Assembly (NCBI RefSeq): GCF_000721605.1
Contig: NZ_JOIZ01000005.1
Coordinates: 744,001-808,000 of the forward strand
Length of the DNA: 64,000 nucleotides
Direction of reading: 5' to 3'
DNA from: Streptomyces sp. NRRL S-37
GTDB taxonomy: Bacteria > Actinomycetota > Actinomycetes > Streptomycetales > Streptomycetaceae
Shown one piece after another: positions 8,808 through 18,245 of the stretch; position 1 is the stretch's first letter; each line of letters opens with the position of its first letter. The translations under genes were made by a program, and so were the position numbers. The notes below the pieces were generated by a model. It did not search any database and was not told the origin of the DNA. It worked only from the letters and a program-made list of their open reading frames with translations.

Positions 8808-9542
8808 TCACTCCCCTCCGGACAGGAGGCGGACGCGCTTGCGGTAGGACAGGACCGCCGCGGTGACGAAGACGGCGGGGAGGCCCACGCCCAGGACGAC
8901 GAAGGGGGACAGGCCCGTCTCCAGCGGCCCGGGGACGTCCGCGAACAGCGGGACGAACATCAGCACCACCAGCGGGACGAACGCCAGCATCGCCCACGCG
9001 AAACCGGACATCAGCGCCAGCCTGCGCGCCTCGCCGCGTTCGATGCGGCGGGCGACGTCGGGCGAGCGCGTCCAGTCCGCACCGCGCGGTTCCTCCCACG
9101 CGGCGCGCAGCACGCCGACCTCGCGCTCCAGGTCGACGGTCGCGTCGTCCAGGTACATCAGCTGCACCCGTCTGCCGTCGGCCCGGTAGGCGTACGAGAC
9201 GAAGTCGGTCCGCGCCGGGCCCTGCTGGGCGCCCGCGCCGGGGTTGATCTCGACCCGGATGTCCTGGATCTCCTCCCAGGCCAGTCGCCGCGTGCCCGTG
9301 AAGCCCCTGACCCGGATGCCCTTGAGGTCCGCGGTGGTGGAGGCGCGGAGGGAAGCGGTGACGAGCCAGGCGACGAGCACGAAGAGGGGAAGGGTGACCG
9401 ACCACTTCACCGGGGCGGAGAGGTCCTCCGCGGTCCAGAGGGGGAGCATGCCGAGCACGCTCGTCACCCCCACGGCGGCCACGACGCCGGTGGCCCGCCC
9501 CTGGCTGATCCGGTACTCACGCGGCAATGACCGAGCACTCAT
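8808..9542 (-). CDS. PH-domain-like membrane protein
   Basis: A 244-residue protein of unknown role. Two hydrophobic helices near the N-terminus (VVAAVGVTSVLGMLPLW; WSVTLPLFVLVAWLVTASL) are followed by a bacterial PH-like module (about 70-140: LKGIRVRGFTGTRRLAWEEI, with the typical strand then WEEIQDIRV), an amphipathic charged stretch, and two more C-terminal helices. This TM-TM-PH-TM-TM layout is common in actinobacterial PH-domain proteins, usually annotated as unknown. I chose the ATG at 9540-9542 (MSARSLPREYR) over an in-frame GTG 45 bp upstream because the extra N-terminus looks unstructured. Confidence 0.8.
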   Translation of the reverse strand: MSARSLPREYRISQGRATGVVAAVGVTSVLGMLPLWTAEDLSAPVKWSVTLPLFVLVAWLVTASLRASTTADLKGIRVRGFTGTRRLAWEEIQDIRVEINPGAGAQQGPARTDFVSYAYRADGRRVQLMYLDDATVDLEREVGVLRAAWEEPRGADWTRSPDVARRIERGEARRLALMSGFAWAMLAFVPLVVLMFVPLFADVPGPLETGLSPFVVLGVGLPAVFVTAAVLSYRKRVRLLSGGE

Positions 9543-9701
9543 CCCATCCACCCCCGGCTCCTGCGGCACAGACCGCCGCGCACACACGTGCGAAGAAAGT
9601 GTGGAGCTTCAACTCGCTTCATGACAAAGGTTGTTGAGCCATACAGTCGAAGCGGGCGGGCCCGCGCGTCCGCGCCGGCCCGCCCGCGCACCGGCGGCCG
9701 G

Positions 9702-10352
9702 TCAGTCCTGCGGACACTCCTTCCACGCGAGGTGGTACACGGTGCTGATGTCCCCGTCCGTGGAGTCCATGGTCATGAAGCTGACCTCGTCGGAGGACGA
9801 GCTGCCCGCGCTCACCCGCAGCTCCGTGTTGATGTTGAAGTTGCGCTGGACCCCGCAGGGCGCGTAGACGAGCTGGGCCCAGTCGGTCTCGTCCGTGGCC
9901 TGCCAGTTGTCGTCGTAGGGGCCCGCGAAGGGGTGGCTGCGGTACTCCGTGTTCGGGGAGCCCTGGAAGTAGTACGACGCCCGCTGCGTCCCCCTCGCGC
10001 CGGGCTGGAGCGAGGCGAAGCCCCGGTAGTCGGCGCTGGCGATGGCGTAGGTGAAGCCCTGGGGGACGTGCACCAGCAGGCTGAGCTGGCAGTTCTTGCG
10101 GAAGGCCGTGGGGTCGGAGTCCCCGCCGGCCTGGGCGAGGTAGTCGCTGTACGTCACGGTGAAGGCGGTGTTGTCCGCGGAGACGGCGACCGCGGCGGTG
10201 CCCTGGGGGCAGCCGGAACCGTTCACTGTGGCGACCTTGATGACGATCTTGTCCGGCGGCGGGTCCTCGAAACCGGCCGACGGGTCGTGCGCGGGTAACG
10301 CGGCGGCGAGGAGCGCGGCTGCCGCCGCACCGAGAAGCATTCCACCTGCCAT
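9702..10352 (-). CDS. Secreted DUF4360-like protein
   Basis: A 216-residue exported protein. The start at 10352 (MAGGMLLGAAAAALLAAALP) gives a proper signal peptide and has an AAGGACGGAG ribosome site. The mature part has the features of DUF4360 proteins: PPDKIVIKVATVNGSGCPQG, then VAVSADNTAFTVTYSDY, a central FRKNCQLSLLVHVPQGFTYA, and a final Cys near CGVQRNF. Its function is unknown across the family; fungal and actinobacterial relatives are secreted, Cys-containing and beta-rich. Transcribed alone on the minus strand. Confidence 0.82.
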   Translation of the reverse strand: MAGGMLLGAAAAALLAAALPAHDPSAGFEDPPPDKIVIKVATVNGSGCPQGTAAVAVSADNTAFTVTYSDYLAQAGGDSDPTAFRKNCQLSLLVHVPQGFTYAIASADYRGFASLQPGARGTQRASYYFQGSPNTEYRSHPFAGPYDDNWQATDETDWAQLVYAPCGVQRNFNINTELRVSAGSSSSDEVSFMTMDSTDGDISTVYHLAWKECPQD

Positions 10353-10646
10353 GGTTCTCCGTCCTTCGGTGGGGGGTGGTTGAAGCGTCATGTACATGCC
10401 AACAAGGCGCATACATGTGCTCCCGCCCTCGTGAAGGAGGCATGAAGGTGCGGTGAAGGCCGGGAGCGGTCGCATCGTACGAAGCCCCGCGACCGGCGGA
10501 CAGGGCGAACTCCGGCCATTCACTTCCGTCACACCGGAACGGGAGGAAACAGACGTACCGGAACCCTCGTGTGAACGCGAAGGCGCCGGTTCATGGACAA
10601 TGTCCCACCGGCACCCCGTGTGGCAGTACAAGCAGGAGGCGCTCCC
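10353..10646. other. 294-bp divergent spacer upstream of the DUF4360-like and GH35-like genes
   Basis: No gene seen. It contains the perfect palindrome CATGTACATG (10389-10398) and a second ACATG-containing stretch 20 bp further on, both on the side of the DUF4360-like gene. The 35-bp arabinose-type operator is not present here, so the GH35-like gene does not appear to belong to that regulon. Confidence 0.5.
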
Positions 10647-13484
10647 TTGGAGCTCAGCAGGCGTACCTTCACCGCCCTGGCCGGTACGGCGGCGCTCGGT
10701 CTCGCGCTGGCCGGCAGCGGCGGAGCGGCGACCGGCGCGCACGGACCGCGCGGCGTGCCGACGGGTCCGCCGCCCCCTCCCCCGAGCGCGGACGGCAGAC
10801 GGCACCGGATCGGCCACGACCGGTACTCGCTGCTGGTCGACGGCCGGCGCCTGGTGCTGTGGTCCGGCGAGCTGCACCCCTTCCGGCTGCCCAGCCCGTC
10901 CCTGTGGCGGGACGTGCTGCAGAAGCTGCGCGCGGCGGGGTGCAACGCGGTCGGCGTCCCCGTGCCGTGGAACCACCACTCCCCCGCCCCCGGGACGTAC
11001 GACTTCACCGGCGTGCGGGACCTGGACCTCTTCCTGACCATGGCCGCCGAGGAGCGGCTGTACGTCATCCTGCGGCCCGGCCCGCACCTCGGCTCCGCCG
11101 ATCTCGACGCCGGCGGCCTGCCCGGGTGGCTGACGGCCACCGGGGGCCGCTCCCGCATCGCCGACCCGGAGTACCTGCGGCACGTCGACGAGTGGCTGAG
11201 CGCCGTCGACCGCATCGCCGTCCGGCACCTGTTCACCGCGGGCGGCGGCACCGTGCTGCTGTACCAGTTCGAGGACGGGTTCGACGTCTTCGCCGACGAG
11301 CCGGCCGGACGGGCCTACCTGACCCGCCTGTACGACAAGGCGCGTGCCGACCGCATCGACGTACCGCTCTTCCACGCGGACGGGCGCCTCGGCCGGCAGG
11401 CACCCGGCATGCTCACCGGGGCGGCCGGCGGGGCGTCCGATCCCTGGGGCGGGGCCACCTCCGGCGGCAAGGGGTACGCGCAGGTGCGGCGGACGCACGA
11501 CGCGGCCCGCGAGCGGCGCGAGCGCCTCGCGAGCCTCGCCGACGGCGTCACCGTGCACAACGTCCGCGTGGCGTTCGGCGGGACCTCGTGGGGCTGGCTG
11601 CCCGCGCCGGACGTCTACACCTCGTACGACCACGGGGCGGCGATCGACGAGGGCCGCCGGCCCACGCCGAAGCTGGCCGCGCTCCAGCAGCTCGGCCATC
11701 TGCTGCGGACCGTGCCCGACCTCGCCCGGCTGGACCCGGCGAAGGAGGTACGGGCCGAGGACGACCGGCTGAAGGTGCGCCACCTGGCCAACCCCGACAC
11801 CGGCGCCCAGGTCTACGTCCTGCACAACGACTCCGCGCAGCCGGTCGGCTCGATGCTGCCGGACACCGGCATCGACGTGCCGGTCACCGTCGGCGCCCAC
11901 GACGCCAAACTGCTCACCACCGGCCTGGAACTGGGCCGGCGGACACTGGCGTACACCACCGCGCAGCCCATGCTGAACATGACCGTCGGGCGGCAGGACA
12001 TCGCCCTGTTCACGGGCCGCGCCGGTGAGACGGCGCAGGTCGCACTGGACTGCGACACCGAGCCGCTCACCAGCCGGCTGGACGCCGAGCCCGGATGGTC
12101 CTACGACCGGGGCAGGCTGAACGTCGTGGTGCCGCTCGGGGTGGGCGGGCTGAGCAGGGTGCTGGTCGAGGGCGGGGACTCCGAGACGCCCATGCTGCTG
12201 CTGTTCGCCGACGACGCGACGGCGCTGCACCTGTGGCCGTACGAGACCCCGTCCGGCCCGCTGCTGGTCCACGGCCCGGCGCTGCTCCGCTCGGTCACCC
12301 TGCGCGGCTCCACCGCCCACCTCGTCGGCGACCACGTCGGCGGGATGGGCCTGGAGGTGTGGGCACCGCGCGGGATCACCGCCGTGACCTGGAACGGGCG
12401 GCCGGTGCGCACCCGGGTCAGCCGGGCCGGGAGCCTGGTGGCGGAGGAGCTGATGCCGGACGTGCCCGAGGTGCGGCTGCCCGCGCTGAGGGGCTGGCGC
12501 AGGCAGGCGGAGAACCCGGAGGCCGAGACCGGTTTCGACGACTCGGCGTGGCCGGCCGCCGATCTCACGTCGTCGCACAGCACCACGCCCGTGCCCGGGG
12601 GCGGCCCCGTCCTCTTCGCGGACGACTACGGATTCCACCACGGCGACGTCTGGTACCGGGGGCGGTTCGAGGACACGCGCGATGTCGCATCCGTGTCGCT
12701 GTCCTACAGCACCGGTACGCAGGGACTGCTGATGGCCTGGCTGGACGGCCGCCCGCTGGGCACGCACCGCATGCCGGTGCCGGACGCGGACACCGCCCGG
12801 CGGGGCACATGGACGGCGACGGCCTCCTTCGACGTGCCCGAGAAGCGGCGCGAGCGGGGCCCGCACGTGCTGTCGGTGCTCGTACGGCCGATGCAGCACG
12901 ACGGGGACGAGCGGGCGCAGGGCACGCACAAGGCCGCGCGCGGGCTGGTCGCCGTCGGCTTCGGGGGCCGCTCCCGGGACGTGGAGTGGCGGATCCAGGG
13001 CGCCGCGGCACCGGACCGGGTGCGCGGGCCGCTGAACAACGGCGGCCTGTACGGGGAGCGGGAGGGCTGGCATCTGCCCGGCTTCGACGACCGGGAGTGG
13101 CGGACCGCGGACTTCCCGCGGGAGGTGCGGCGGCAGGGGGTGACCTGGTGCCGGACGGACTTCCGGCTGGACGTGCCCGCCGGCGTGGACGCCTCGGTCG
13201 GGCTCACGATCGACGACGACCCGGAGCGCGCCTACCGGGTCCAGATCTTCCTCAACGGCTGGAACATGGGCCAGTACATCAACGATGTGGGCCCCCAGCA
13301 CACCTTCGTCCTGCCGAACGGGATCCTGCGCACCCGGGGGACCAACACCCTGGCCCTGGCGGTGCTGTCCGACGGGACCACCCCCTCGGGCCCGCGTGAC
13401 GTGCGGCTGACGCTGCTGGGCGCGGTGCGGGGCGGGGTGCCGGTGAAGGCGGTGGACTCACCCGGGAGACGGCCCGTCGGGTGA
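10647..13484 (+). CDS. GH35 beta-galactosidase-like exported protein, probably catalytically inactive
   Basis: About 945 residues. A TTG start at 10647 is chosen because AGGAGG lies 7 bp upstream and it places the Tat motif SRRTFTALAG at residues 4-13; an ATG at 10593 would push the signal inward. GH35 landmarks are clear: ILRPGPHL, GGLPGWL, FGGTSWGWL and TSYDHGAAIDEGR, plus C-terminal jelly-roll domains (about 620-930). The catalytic positions differ: the family ENEYG acid/base motif reads FEDGFD here, the TEFW-type nucleophile stretch reads LTGAAGGASDPWGG, and WNxHEP reads WNHHSP. So it looks like a GH35 fold without both catalytic Glu, perhaps a carbohydrate-binding or surface protein. Convergent with the GH51 gene. 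Confidence 0.85.
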   Translation: MELSRRTFTALAGTAALGLALAGSGGAATGAHGPRGVPTGPPPPPPSADGRRHRIGHDRYSLLVDGRRLVLWSGELHPFRLPSPSLWRDVLQKLRAAGCNAVGVPVPWNHHSPAPGTYDFTGVRDLDLFLTMAAEERLYVILRPGPHLGSADLDAGGLPGWLTATGGRSRIADPEYLRHVDEWLSAVDRIAVRHLFTAGGGTVLLYQFEDGFDVFADEPAGRAYLTRLYDKARADRIDVPLFHADGRLGRQAPGMLTGAAGGASDPWGGATSGGKGYAQVRRTHDAARERRERLASLADGVTVHNVRVAFGGTSWGWLPAPDVYTSYDHGAAIDEGRRPTPKLAALQQLGHLLRTVPDLARLDPAKEVRAEDDRLKVRHLANPDTGAQVYVLHNDSAQPVGSMLPDTGIDVPVTVGAHDAKLLTTGLELGRRTLAYTTAQPMLNMTVGRQDIALFTGRAGETAQVALDCDTEPLTSRLDAEPGWSYDRGRLNVVVPLGVGGLSRVLVEGGDSETPMLLLFADDATALHLWPYETPSGPLLVHGPALLRSVTLRGSTAHLVGDHVGGMGLEVWAPRGITAVTWNGRPVRTRVSRAGSLVAEELMPDVPEVRLPALRGWRRQAENPEAETGFDDSAWPAADLTSSHSTTPVPGGGPVLFADDYGFHHGDVWYRGRFEDTRDVASVSLSYSTGTQGLLMAWLDGRPLGTHRMPVPDADTARRGTWTATASFDVPEKRRERGPHVLSVLVRPMQHDGDERAQGTHKAARGLVAVGFGGRSRDVEWRIQGAAAPDRVRGPLNNGGLYGEREGWHLPGFDDREWRTADFPREVRRQGVTWCRTDFRLDVPAGVDASVGLTIDDDPERAYRVQIFLNGWNMGQYINDVGPQHTFVLPNGILRTRGTNTLALAVLSDGTTPSGPRDVRLTLLGAVRGGVPVKAVDSPGRRPVG

Positions 13485-13505
13485 GCCCACCGCCGGGCGG
13501 CTCAC
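13481..13505. terminator. Bidirectional hairpin between GH35-like and GH51 genes
   Basis: GTGAGCC (13481-13487) pairs with GGCTCAC (13499-13505) around an 11-nt loop; the stem includes both stop codons of the convergent genes. A modest 7-bp stem without T runs. Confidence 0.45.
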
Positions 13506-15007
13506 GCCAGCCGGATCACGTTCCAGGACAGCGGCTCCAGTACGGCGGAGAGCCGGCCGTCGTCCAGGGCCGTGCCGTCGACCGGGTGCGGGACGACCCG
13601 CTCGGGCTCGGCGAGGGTGTTGCGGGCGTCGGGGTCGGCGTCCGCGAGGGCGCTGTGCTCGACGACCGAGGTGAGGCCGAGGCCGCCCAGGGCGACGTCC
13701 AGCGGCAGCGGCTCGGTGCGGCTGCGGTTGACGGCGAACACGGTGACCGTGCCGTCCCCGGCGCGCACGGCGGTGGCGTGCAGCAGGTCGGCCTCGCCGT
13801 ACCTCTTCGTCTCGTACGTCGGTGAGTCCACGCGGACGTCGAGCACCTCACCGCGGCCGTACCTCGAGGCCTGGGCGAACGGGAAGAACGTCGTCTGCCG
13901 CCAGGCCGGGCCGCCGGGCTCGGTCATGATCGGGGCGATCACGTTGACGAGCTGGGCGAGGCAGGCGACGGTGACGCGGTCGGCGTGCCGGAGCAGGGCG
14001 ATCAGGAGCGAGCCGAAGACGACCGCGTCCATGACGCTGTAGTTGTCCTCCAGGAGGCGGGGTGCCTCGGGCCAGTCCAGGGCGCTCACCTCGGCCTGGG
14101 TCTTGGCCATGTACCAGACGTTCCACTCGTCGAAGGAGAGGTTGATCCTCTTCTTGGACTTCAGACGGGCACCGACGTGGTCGCAGGTGGCGACCACGTT
14201 CTCGATGAAGGACTCCATGTCGACGGCGGAGGCGAGGAAGGAGTCGACGTCGCCGTCGAGCGGCTCGTAGTAGGCGTGCAGGGAGATGTGGTCGACCAGG
14301 TCGTACGTCTCCTTGAGGACCGTCGCCTCCCACTCGGCGAAGGTCTCCATGGACTGGCCGGAGGAGCCGCAGGCGACGAGTTCGACACCGGGGTCGATCT
14401 GGCGCATGGCGCGGGCGGTCTCGGCGGCGATCCGGCCGTACTCCTCGGCGGTCTTGTGGCCGGTCTGCCAGGGGCCGTCCATCTCGTTGCCGAGGCACCA
14501 CAGGCGGATGCCGAACGGGTCCTTGTCGCCGTGTTCGACGCGCAGGTCCGACAGGGCGGTGCCGGAGGGGTGGTTGGCGTACTCCTGGAGCTCCAGGGCC
14601 TCGGCGACGCCCCGGGTGCCGAGGTTGACGGCCATCATGGGCTCGGCCTGGGGGCCGATCTTCCTCAGGAACGCGATGTACTCGGAGAGGCCGAAGCGGT
14701 TGGTCTCGGTGGAGCGCCAGGCGAGGTCGAGGCGGCGGGGGCGGTCCTCGACGGGGCCGACGGAGTCCTCCCACTTGTAGCCGGAGACGAAGTTGCCGCC
14801 GGGGTAGCGGATGGTGGTGACGCCGAGTTCCCTGACGAGGTCGAGGACGTCCTGACGGAGGCCGGCCTCGTCCGCGGTGGGGTGGTCCGGTTCGAAGATG
14901 CCGGTGTACACGCAGCGGCCCAGGTGTTCTACGAACGATCCGAAGAGACGGGGGTTCACCTCACCTACGGTGAAGGCGGGGTCCAGGGTGAAACGGGCGG
15001 TGCGCAT
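13502..15007 (-). CDS. GH51 alpha-L-arabinofuranosidase (intracellular)
   Basis: A 501-residue enzyme, full length for GH51, without a signal peptide. It removes terminal alpha-L-arabinofuranosyl residues from imported arabino-oligosaccharides. Acid/base Glu175 lies in LWCLGNEMDGPW and nucleophile Glu294 in NLSFDEWNVWY; the N-terminal FGSFVEHLG and RYPGGNFVSGY motifs are also diagnostic, and the C-terminal beta domain is present. The start MRTARFTL at 15007 is taken from family alignment; longer frames upstream overlap the transporter gene. It follows the two permease genes in the same direction with a 56-bp gap, so uptake and hydrolysis are probably one operon controlled from the promoter near 18.3 kb. 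Confidence 0.95.
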   Translation of the reverse strand: MRTARFTLDPAFTVGEVNPRLFGSFVEHLGRCVYTGIFEPDHPTADEAGLRQDVLDLVRELGVTTIRYPGGNFVSGYKWEDSVGPVEDRPRRLDLAWRSTETNRFGLSEYIAFLRKIGPQAEPMMAVNLGTRGVAEALELQEYANHPSGTALSDLRVEHGDKDPFGIRLWCLGNEMDGPWQTGHKTAEEYGRIAAETARAMRQIDPGVELVACGSSGQSMETFAEWEATVLKETYDLVDHISLHAYYEPLDGDVDSFLASAVDMESFIENVVATCDHVGARLKSKKRINLSFDEWNVWYMAKTQAEVSALDWPEAPRLLEDNYSVMDAVVFGSLLIALLRHADRVTVACLAQLVNVIAPIMTEPGGPAWRQTTFFPFAQASRYGRGEVLDVRVDSPTYETKRYGEADLLHATAVRAGDGTVTVFAVNRSRTEPLPLDVALGGLGLTSVVEHSALADADPDARNTLAEPERVVPHPVDGTALDDGRLSAVLEPLSWNVIRLA

Positions 15008-15063
15008 GGGTTCCTTTCGCTGCGTTCTCGGGTGCGGGTGCGGGGGCGTGGTGGCCGGCTTCG

Positions 15064-15927
15064 TCACTGGCCGGCCAGGCCGGTGTGGGCGACGCCCGCC
15101 ACGATCTGGCGCTGGAAGAAGACGAAGACGACGATCAGGGGCAGGCCCGCCATGAGTCCGCCGGCCATGAGCTGGGCCCACTGGATGCCGTAGGAGTTCA
15201 TGACGGTCGCGATGCCGTTCGGCATGGTCATCAGGTCGGGGTTGTTGGTGACCATGTAGGGCCACAGGAAGTTGTTCCAGGAGCTGATGAAGGTGAAGAT
15301 GCCGACGGCCGCGAGGGAGGGGCGGGAGAGCGGCACGATGATGGTGAGGAAGACGCGCCAGCGGCCGGCTCCGTCGATGAAGGCGGCCTCCTCCAGTTCG
15401 CGCGGGACGCCCTGGAAGAACTTGTAGAGGATGTAGACCATCGCGGCGGGCGCGCACTGCGGCAGGATCATGCCCCAGTAGGTGTCGACCATGCCCATCT
15501 GCTGGACGGTGGTGAACAGGGGGACGCCGAGCACGGCCGGGGAGACCATGAGGCCGGCCATGACGACGCCCATCAGGATGTTCTTGCCGCGGAACTCGGT
15601 GCGGGCGAAGCCGTATCCGGCGAGGGCGCTGGTCACCAGCACGATCGTCGTCACGCAGACGGACACCACCAGGGAGTTCACGAACCAGTCGGTGATGTTG
15701 CCGGTCTCGAAGATGGCCGTCCAGGCCTGGCCGGTCCACTCCTTCGGCAGCCAGTGCGTCGGTACCTCGACGGCCTCGGTCTCCGACTTGAGGGAGGTGA
15801 ACAGGGCCCAGGCGAGCGGGGCGAGGAAGACGGCGGAGACGGCGGTGCCGAGGAGGGTGAGGACGATCTGGCCGGGTGTCCAGGGGCGGCGGGGCTTGAC
15901 CGGTGTCTGCTGTGCGGCGGTGGTCAT
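15064..15927 (-). CDS. Sugar ABC transporter permease, MalG type
   Basis: A 287-residue CUT1-family inner-membrane permease with six predicted helices. The EAA loop that docks on the ATPase is visible as ELEEAAFIDGAGRWRVF (about residues 187-203). Its start overlaps the stop of the first permease by 4 bp. No ATPase gene is present in the operon; Streptomyces CUT1 systems normally share the ATPase MsiK encoded elsewhere, which is the likely partner. With the binding protein and the GH51 enzyme downstream, the substrate is most probably an arabino-oligosaccharide. Confidence 0.93.
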   Translation of the reverse strand: MTTAAQQTPVKPRRPWTPGQIVLTLLGTAVSAVFLAPLAWALFTSLKSETEAVEVPTHWLPKEWTGQAWTAIFETGNITDWFVNSLVVSVCVTTIVLVTSALAGYGFARTEFRGKNILMGVVMAGLMVSPAVLGVPLFTTVQQMGMVDTYWGMILPQCAPAAMVYILYKFFQGVPRELEEAAFIDGAGRWRVFLTIIVPLSRPSLAAVGIFTFISSWNNFLWPYMVTNNPDLMTMPNGIATVMNSYGIQWAQLMAGGLMAGLPLIVVFVFFQRQIVAGVAHTGLAGQ

Positions 15928-16865
15928 CGGCCGCCCTCCTCACGGTTGCGCAGCAGCCACATCCGGGCGAGGGCGACGGCCGCGATGATCACGAAGAAGA
16001 TGATGGAGATGGCGGAGGCGTAGCCCACGCGGTAGCTGGTGAAACCCTCTTCGAGGGTGTACTGCACGAAGGTGCGGGTCGAGCCCTCCGGGCCGGGGCC
16101 GAAGTCCTGGATCACCACGGCCTGGTCGAAGACCTGGAGCGAGACGAGGATCTGCAGGGCGACGACCAGGCCGGTGATGTTGCGCAGCATCGGCAGGGTG
16201 ATGCGGACCATGCGGTGCCAGGCGTTCGCGCCGTCGAGTTCGGCGGCCTCGTAGAGGTGGGCGGGGATGCCCTGGAGGGCGGCGAGGTAGAGCAGGAAGC
16301 TGAAGCCGACGGTCCACCACAGGGTGGTGACGACGATGGCGAGCATGGCGTACGACTTGTCGGTCAGCCAGGGTGTCTCGATGCCGAAGACGTGGTTGAT
16401 CATGCCGGTGCCGGGGTTGAACAGCCACTGCCAGAGGTTGGCGGCGACGGTGGACGGCAGCAGGAACGGCAGGAAGAAGCAGAGCCGCCACAGCCACTTC
16501 CCGCGCTCGATGTGGTGGGCGAGCATGGCGAGGAGGAAGGCGAGGACGGTGATGCAGGGGACGACCAGGAGTGTGAAGTACGCGCTGTGGCCGAGCGATT
16601 CCCACACCAGGGGGTCGTCGAGGGCCTCGCGGTAGTTGTCGAGGCCGACGAAGCTCGCGCCGTCGCCGGAGATGTTGGCGTCGGTGAAACTGAGGTAGAG
16701 GCCGCGCAGCAGCGGCCAGATCACGAAGAGCGCGAACAGCGCGAGGAACGGGGCGATGAACCAGCCGCCGTGCTGGAAGCCCTGTTTGCGGCGGACGGTG
16801 GCGCTGTCGGCGGCGGTCGTGGCGCGTGCCGGACGGATGACGGTCCCGGCGCTGGTCGTCGTCAT
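15924..16865 (-). CDS. Sugar ABC transporter permease, MalF type
   Basis: A 313-residue CUT1 permease. The N-terminus is a cytoplasmic segment of about 35 residues, then six hydrophobic helices (first at FIAPFLALFALFVIWPLL). The EAA motif reads LYEAAELDGANAWHRMV near residues 205-222. The start overlaps the end of the solute-binding protein gene by 4 bp, and the stop overlaps the next permease by 4 bp, so the three genes are translationally coupled. Confidence 0.93.
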   Translation of the reverse strand: MTTTSAGTVIRPARATTAADSATVRRKQGFQHGGWFIAPFLALFALFVIWPLLRGLYLSFTDANISGDGASFVGLDNYREALDDPLVWESLGHSAYFTLLVVPCITVLAFLLAMLAHHIERGKWLWRLCFFLPFLLPSTVAANLWQWLFNPGTGMINHVFGIETPWLTDKSYAMLAIVVTTLWWTVGFSFLLYLAALQGIPAHLYEAAELDGANAWHRMVRITLPMLRNITGLVVALQILVSLQVFDQAVVIQDFGPGPEGSTRTFVQYTLEEGFTSYRVGYASAISIIFFVIIAAVALARMWLLRNREEGGR

Positions 16866-18232
16866 GCGGCGGCACCTCCCTGCGCGGCGGTCTTGCCGTC
16901 CATGGGGTTCTTCGAGGCGAGGAGCGTGGTGAGTTCGCTCTTCATCCGGCGGGCGACGGTGTCAGGCTCGGCGGAGCCCGTCGTGGAGGAGACGACGAGG
17001 GGGCCGACGCGCTGGGCGAGGATGCCGGTGGAGCCGGCGAACCACACCTTGGGCTCGGTGGCCTGGTGGTCCATCGCGGAGACGTACTCGCTCTGCGGCT
17101 GGAGCTTGCGGTACGCGTCCGTGGTGAGGGTGGGCGTGTGGGCGGGGATGTGTCCGCCGGCGGCCCACTGCCGGGCGTGCCGGACGATGTAGGCGGCGAG
17201 CCGGTGGGCGCCCTCGTTGGCGGCGCCGCCGCGGCCGGACTGGTGCGGGAGCACGAAGGCGTGCGATTCGGCGTGGGTGGCCTGTCTGCCGAAGACGGGC
17301 GGCAGGGGCGTCGCCCCGTACTCGACCTTCGCGGCGTCGAAGACCGGCACCGACCAGTTGCCCTCCCAGGCGAAGGGGGAGCCGTTGACGAACTGTTCGG
17401 CGCCCGCGCCGCCGCCGAAGCCCGGGTCGGCGTACCCGTCGGTGATGTGGCGGCGCAGGAACTCCAGGACCTGGGTGGCCTTGTCGGTGTCGAAGGTGAC
17501 CCGGGTGTGGGCGTCGTCGAACCAGGTACCGCCGAGCTGGGTGTAGAAGGCGACGAAGAACCACCACTGGAAGTTCTGGTCGTTGTGCCACAGGCCGATG
17601 GTCTGCAGGCCCTTCCCGGTGGCCTTCTTGGCTTCCTTCAGGACGTCGAACCACTGGTCTGCCGACGTCACCGGGATCATCCGGCCGTCGTCGCCGAGCA
17701 GGCCGGCCTTCCTCAGGACGTCCTTGCGGTAGAAGCAGAGCTGGACGTGGATGTCGAGGGGGAGGGCGTAGAGCGTGCCGTCGACGACGGCGCGTTTCCA
17801 CAGGTCGGGGTTGAAGTCGGCTTCCTTGACGCCGTACTTGGCGAGCAGGCCGACGTCCCAGGGGTCGAGGAGGCGGCCGGGTGAGAAGCCGGTGACGCGG
17901 CCCAGGTGCATGACGCCGAGGTCGGGTGCGCGGTTGCCCGCCGCGGCCATGGCGAGCTTGGTGTAGAAGGGGCTGCCCCACTGGAGGGTGGAGTCCTTCA
18001 CGTCGATGCCGGGGTTGTCCTTACGGAAGGAGTCCAGCATCGCGATCATGTTGTATCCGTCGCCGCCGCTGAAGAGGTTCCAGTAGCGCACGCGGGTGTC
18101 CGCGCCGGAGGCGAGCGCGTCGGCCCCGGTCCCGAGCGCCGCGAAGCCGAAGCTCCCGGCGACGGTCAGCCCGCCCAGTCCGGTGAGGAGGTGCCTGCGA
18201 TTCAGGCCAGGTCGTCCCATGCCCTGCCCCAT
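16862..18232 (-). CDS. Extracellular sugar-binding protein of the arabinoside transporter
   Basis: A 456-residue family-1 solute-binding protein that captures the sugar outside the membrane. It has a twin-arginine-like signal (LNRRHLLTGLGGLTVAG), no clear lipobox Cys, then VRYWNLFSGGDGYNMIAML, the typical first strand of CUT1 binding proteins. Two starts are possible: ATG at 18232 (MGQGMGRPG) and ATG at 18220 (MGRPGLNRR); neither has a strong ribosome site, and 18220 better fits the Tat signal. First gene of the operon binding protein-MalF-MalG-GH51, driven by the promoter at 18283-18311 with the shared 35-bp operator. Confidence 0.92.
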   Translation of the reverse strand: MGQGMGRPGLNRRHLLTGLGGLTVAGSFGFAALGTGADALASGADTRVRYWNLFSGGDGYNMIAMLDSFRKDNPGIDVKDSTLQWGSPFYTKLAMAAAGNRAPDLGVMHLGRVTGFSPGRLLDPWDVGLLAKYGVKEADFNPDLWKRAVVDGTLYALPLDIHVQLCFYRKDVLRKAGLLGDDGRMIPVTSADQWFDVLKEAKKATGKGLQTIGLWHNDQNFQWWFFVAFYTQLGGTWFDDAHTRVTFDTDKATQVLEFLRRHITDGYADPGFGGGAGAEQFVNGSPFAWEGNWSVPVFDAAKVEYGATPLPPVFGRQATHAESHAFVLPHQSGRGGAANEGAHRLAAYIVRHARQWAAGGHIPAHTPTLTTDAYRKLQPQSEYVSAMDHQATEPKVWFAGSTGILAQRVGPLVVSSTTGSAEPDTVARRMKSELTTLLASKNPMDGKTAAQGGAAA

Positions 18233-18245
18233 CTATTCATGGAGT

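Noticed and set aside
10389..10420. CATGTACATG palindrome and nearby ACATGTG before the DUF4360-like gene
   Set aside because: Short and common; no second full site, so not claimed as an operator.
9702..13301. A 1199-residue open frame on the minus strand
   Set aside because: Only its last 216 residues (after 10352) look like a protein; the remainder is the antisense of the GH35-like gene and is rich in Arg, Pro, Gly and His as expected for a GC-rich shadow frame.
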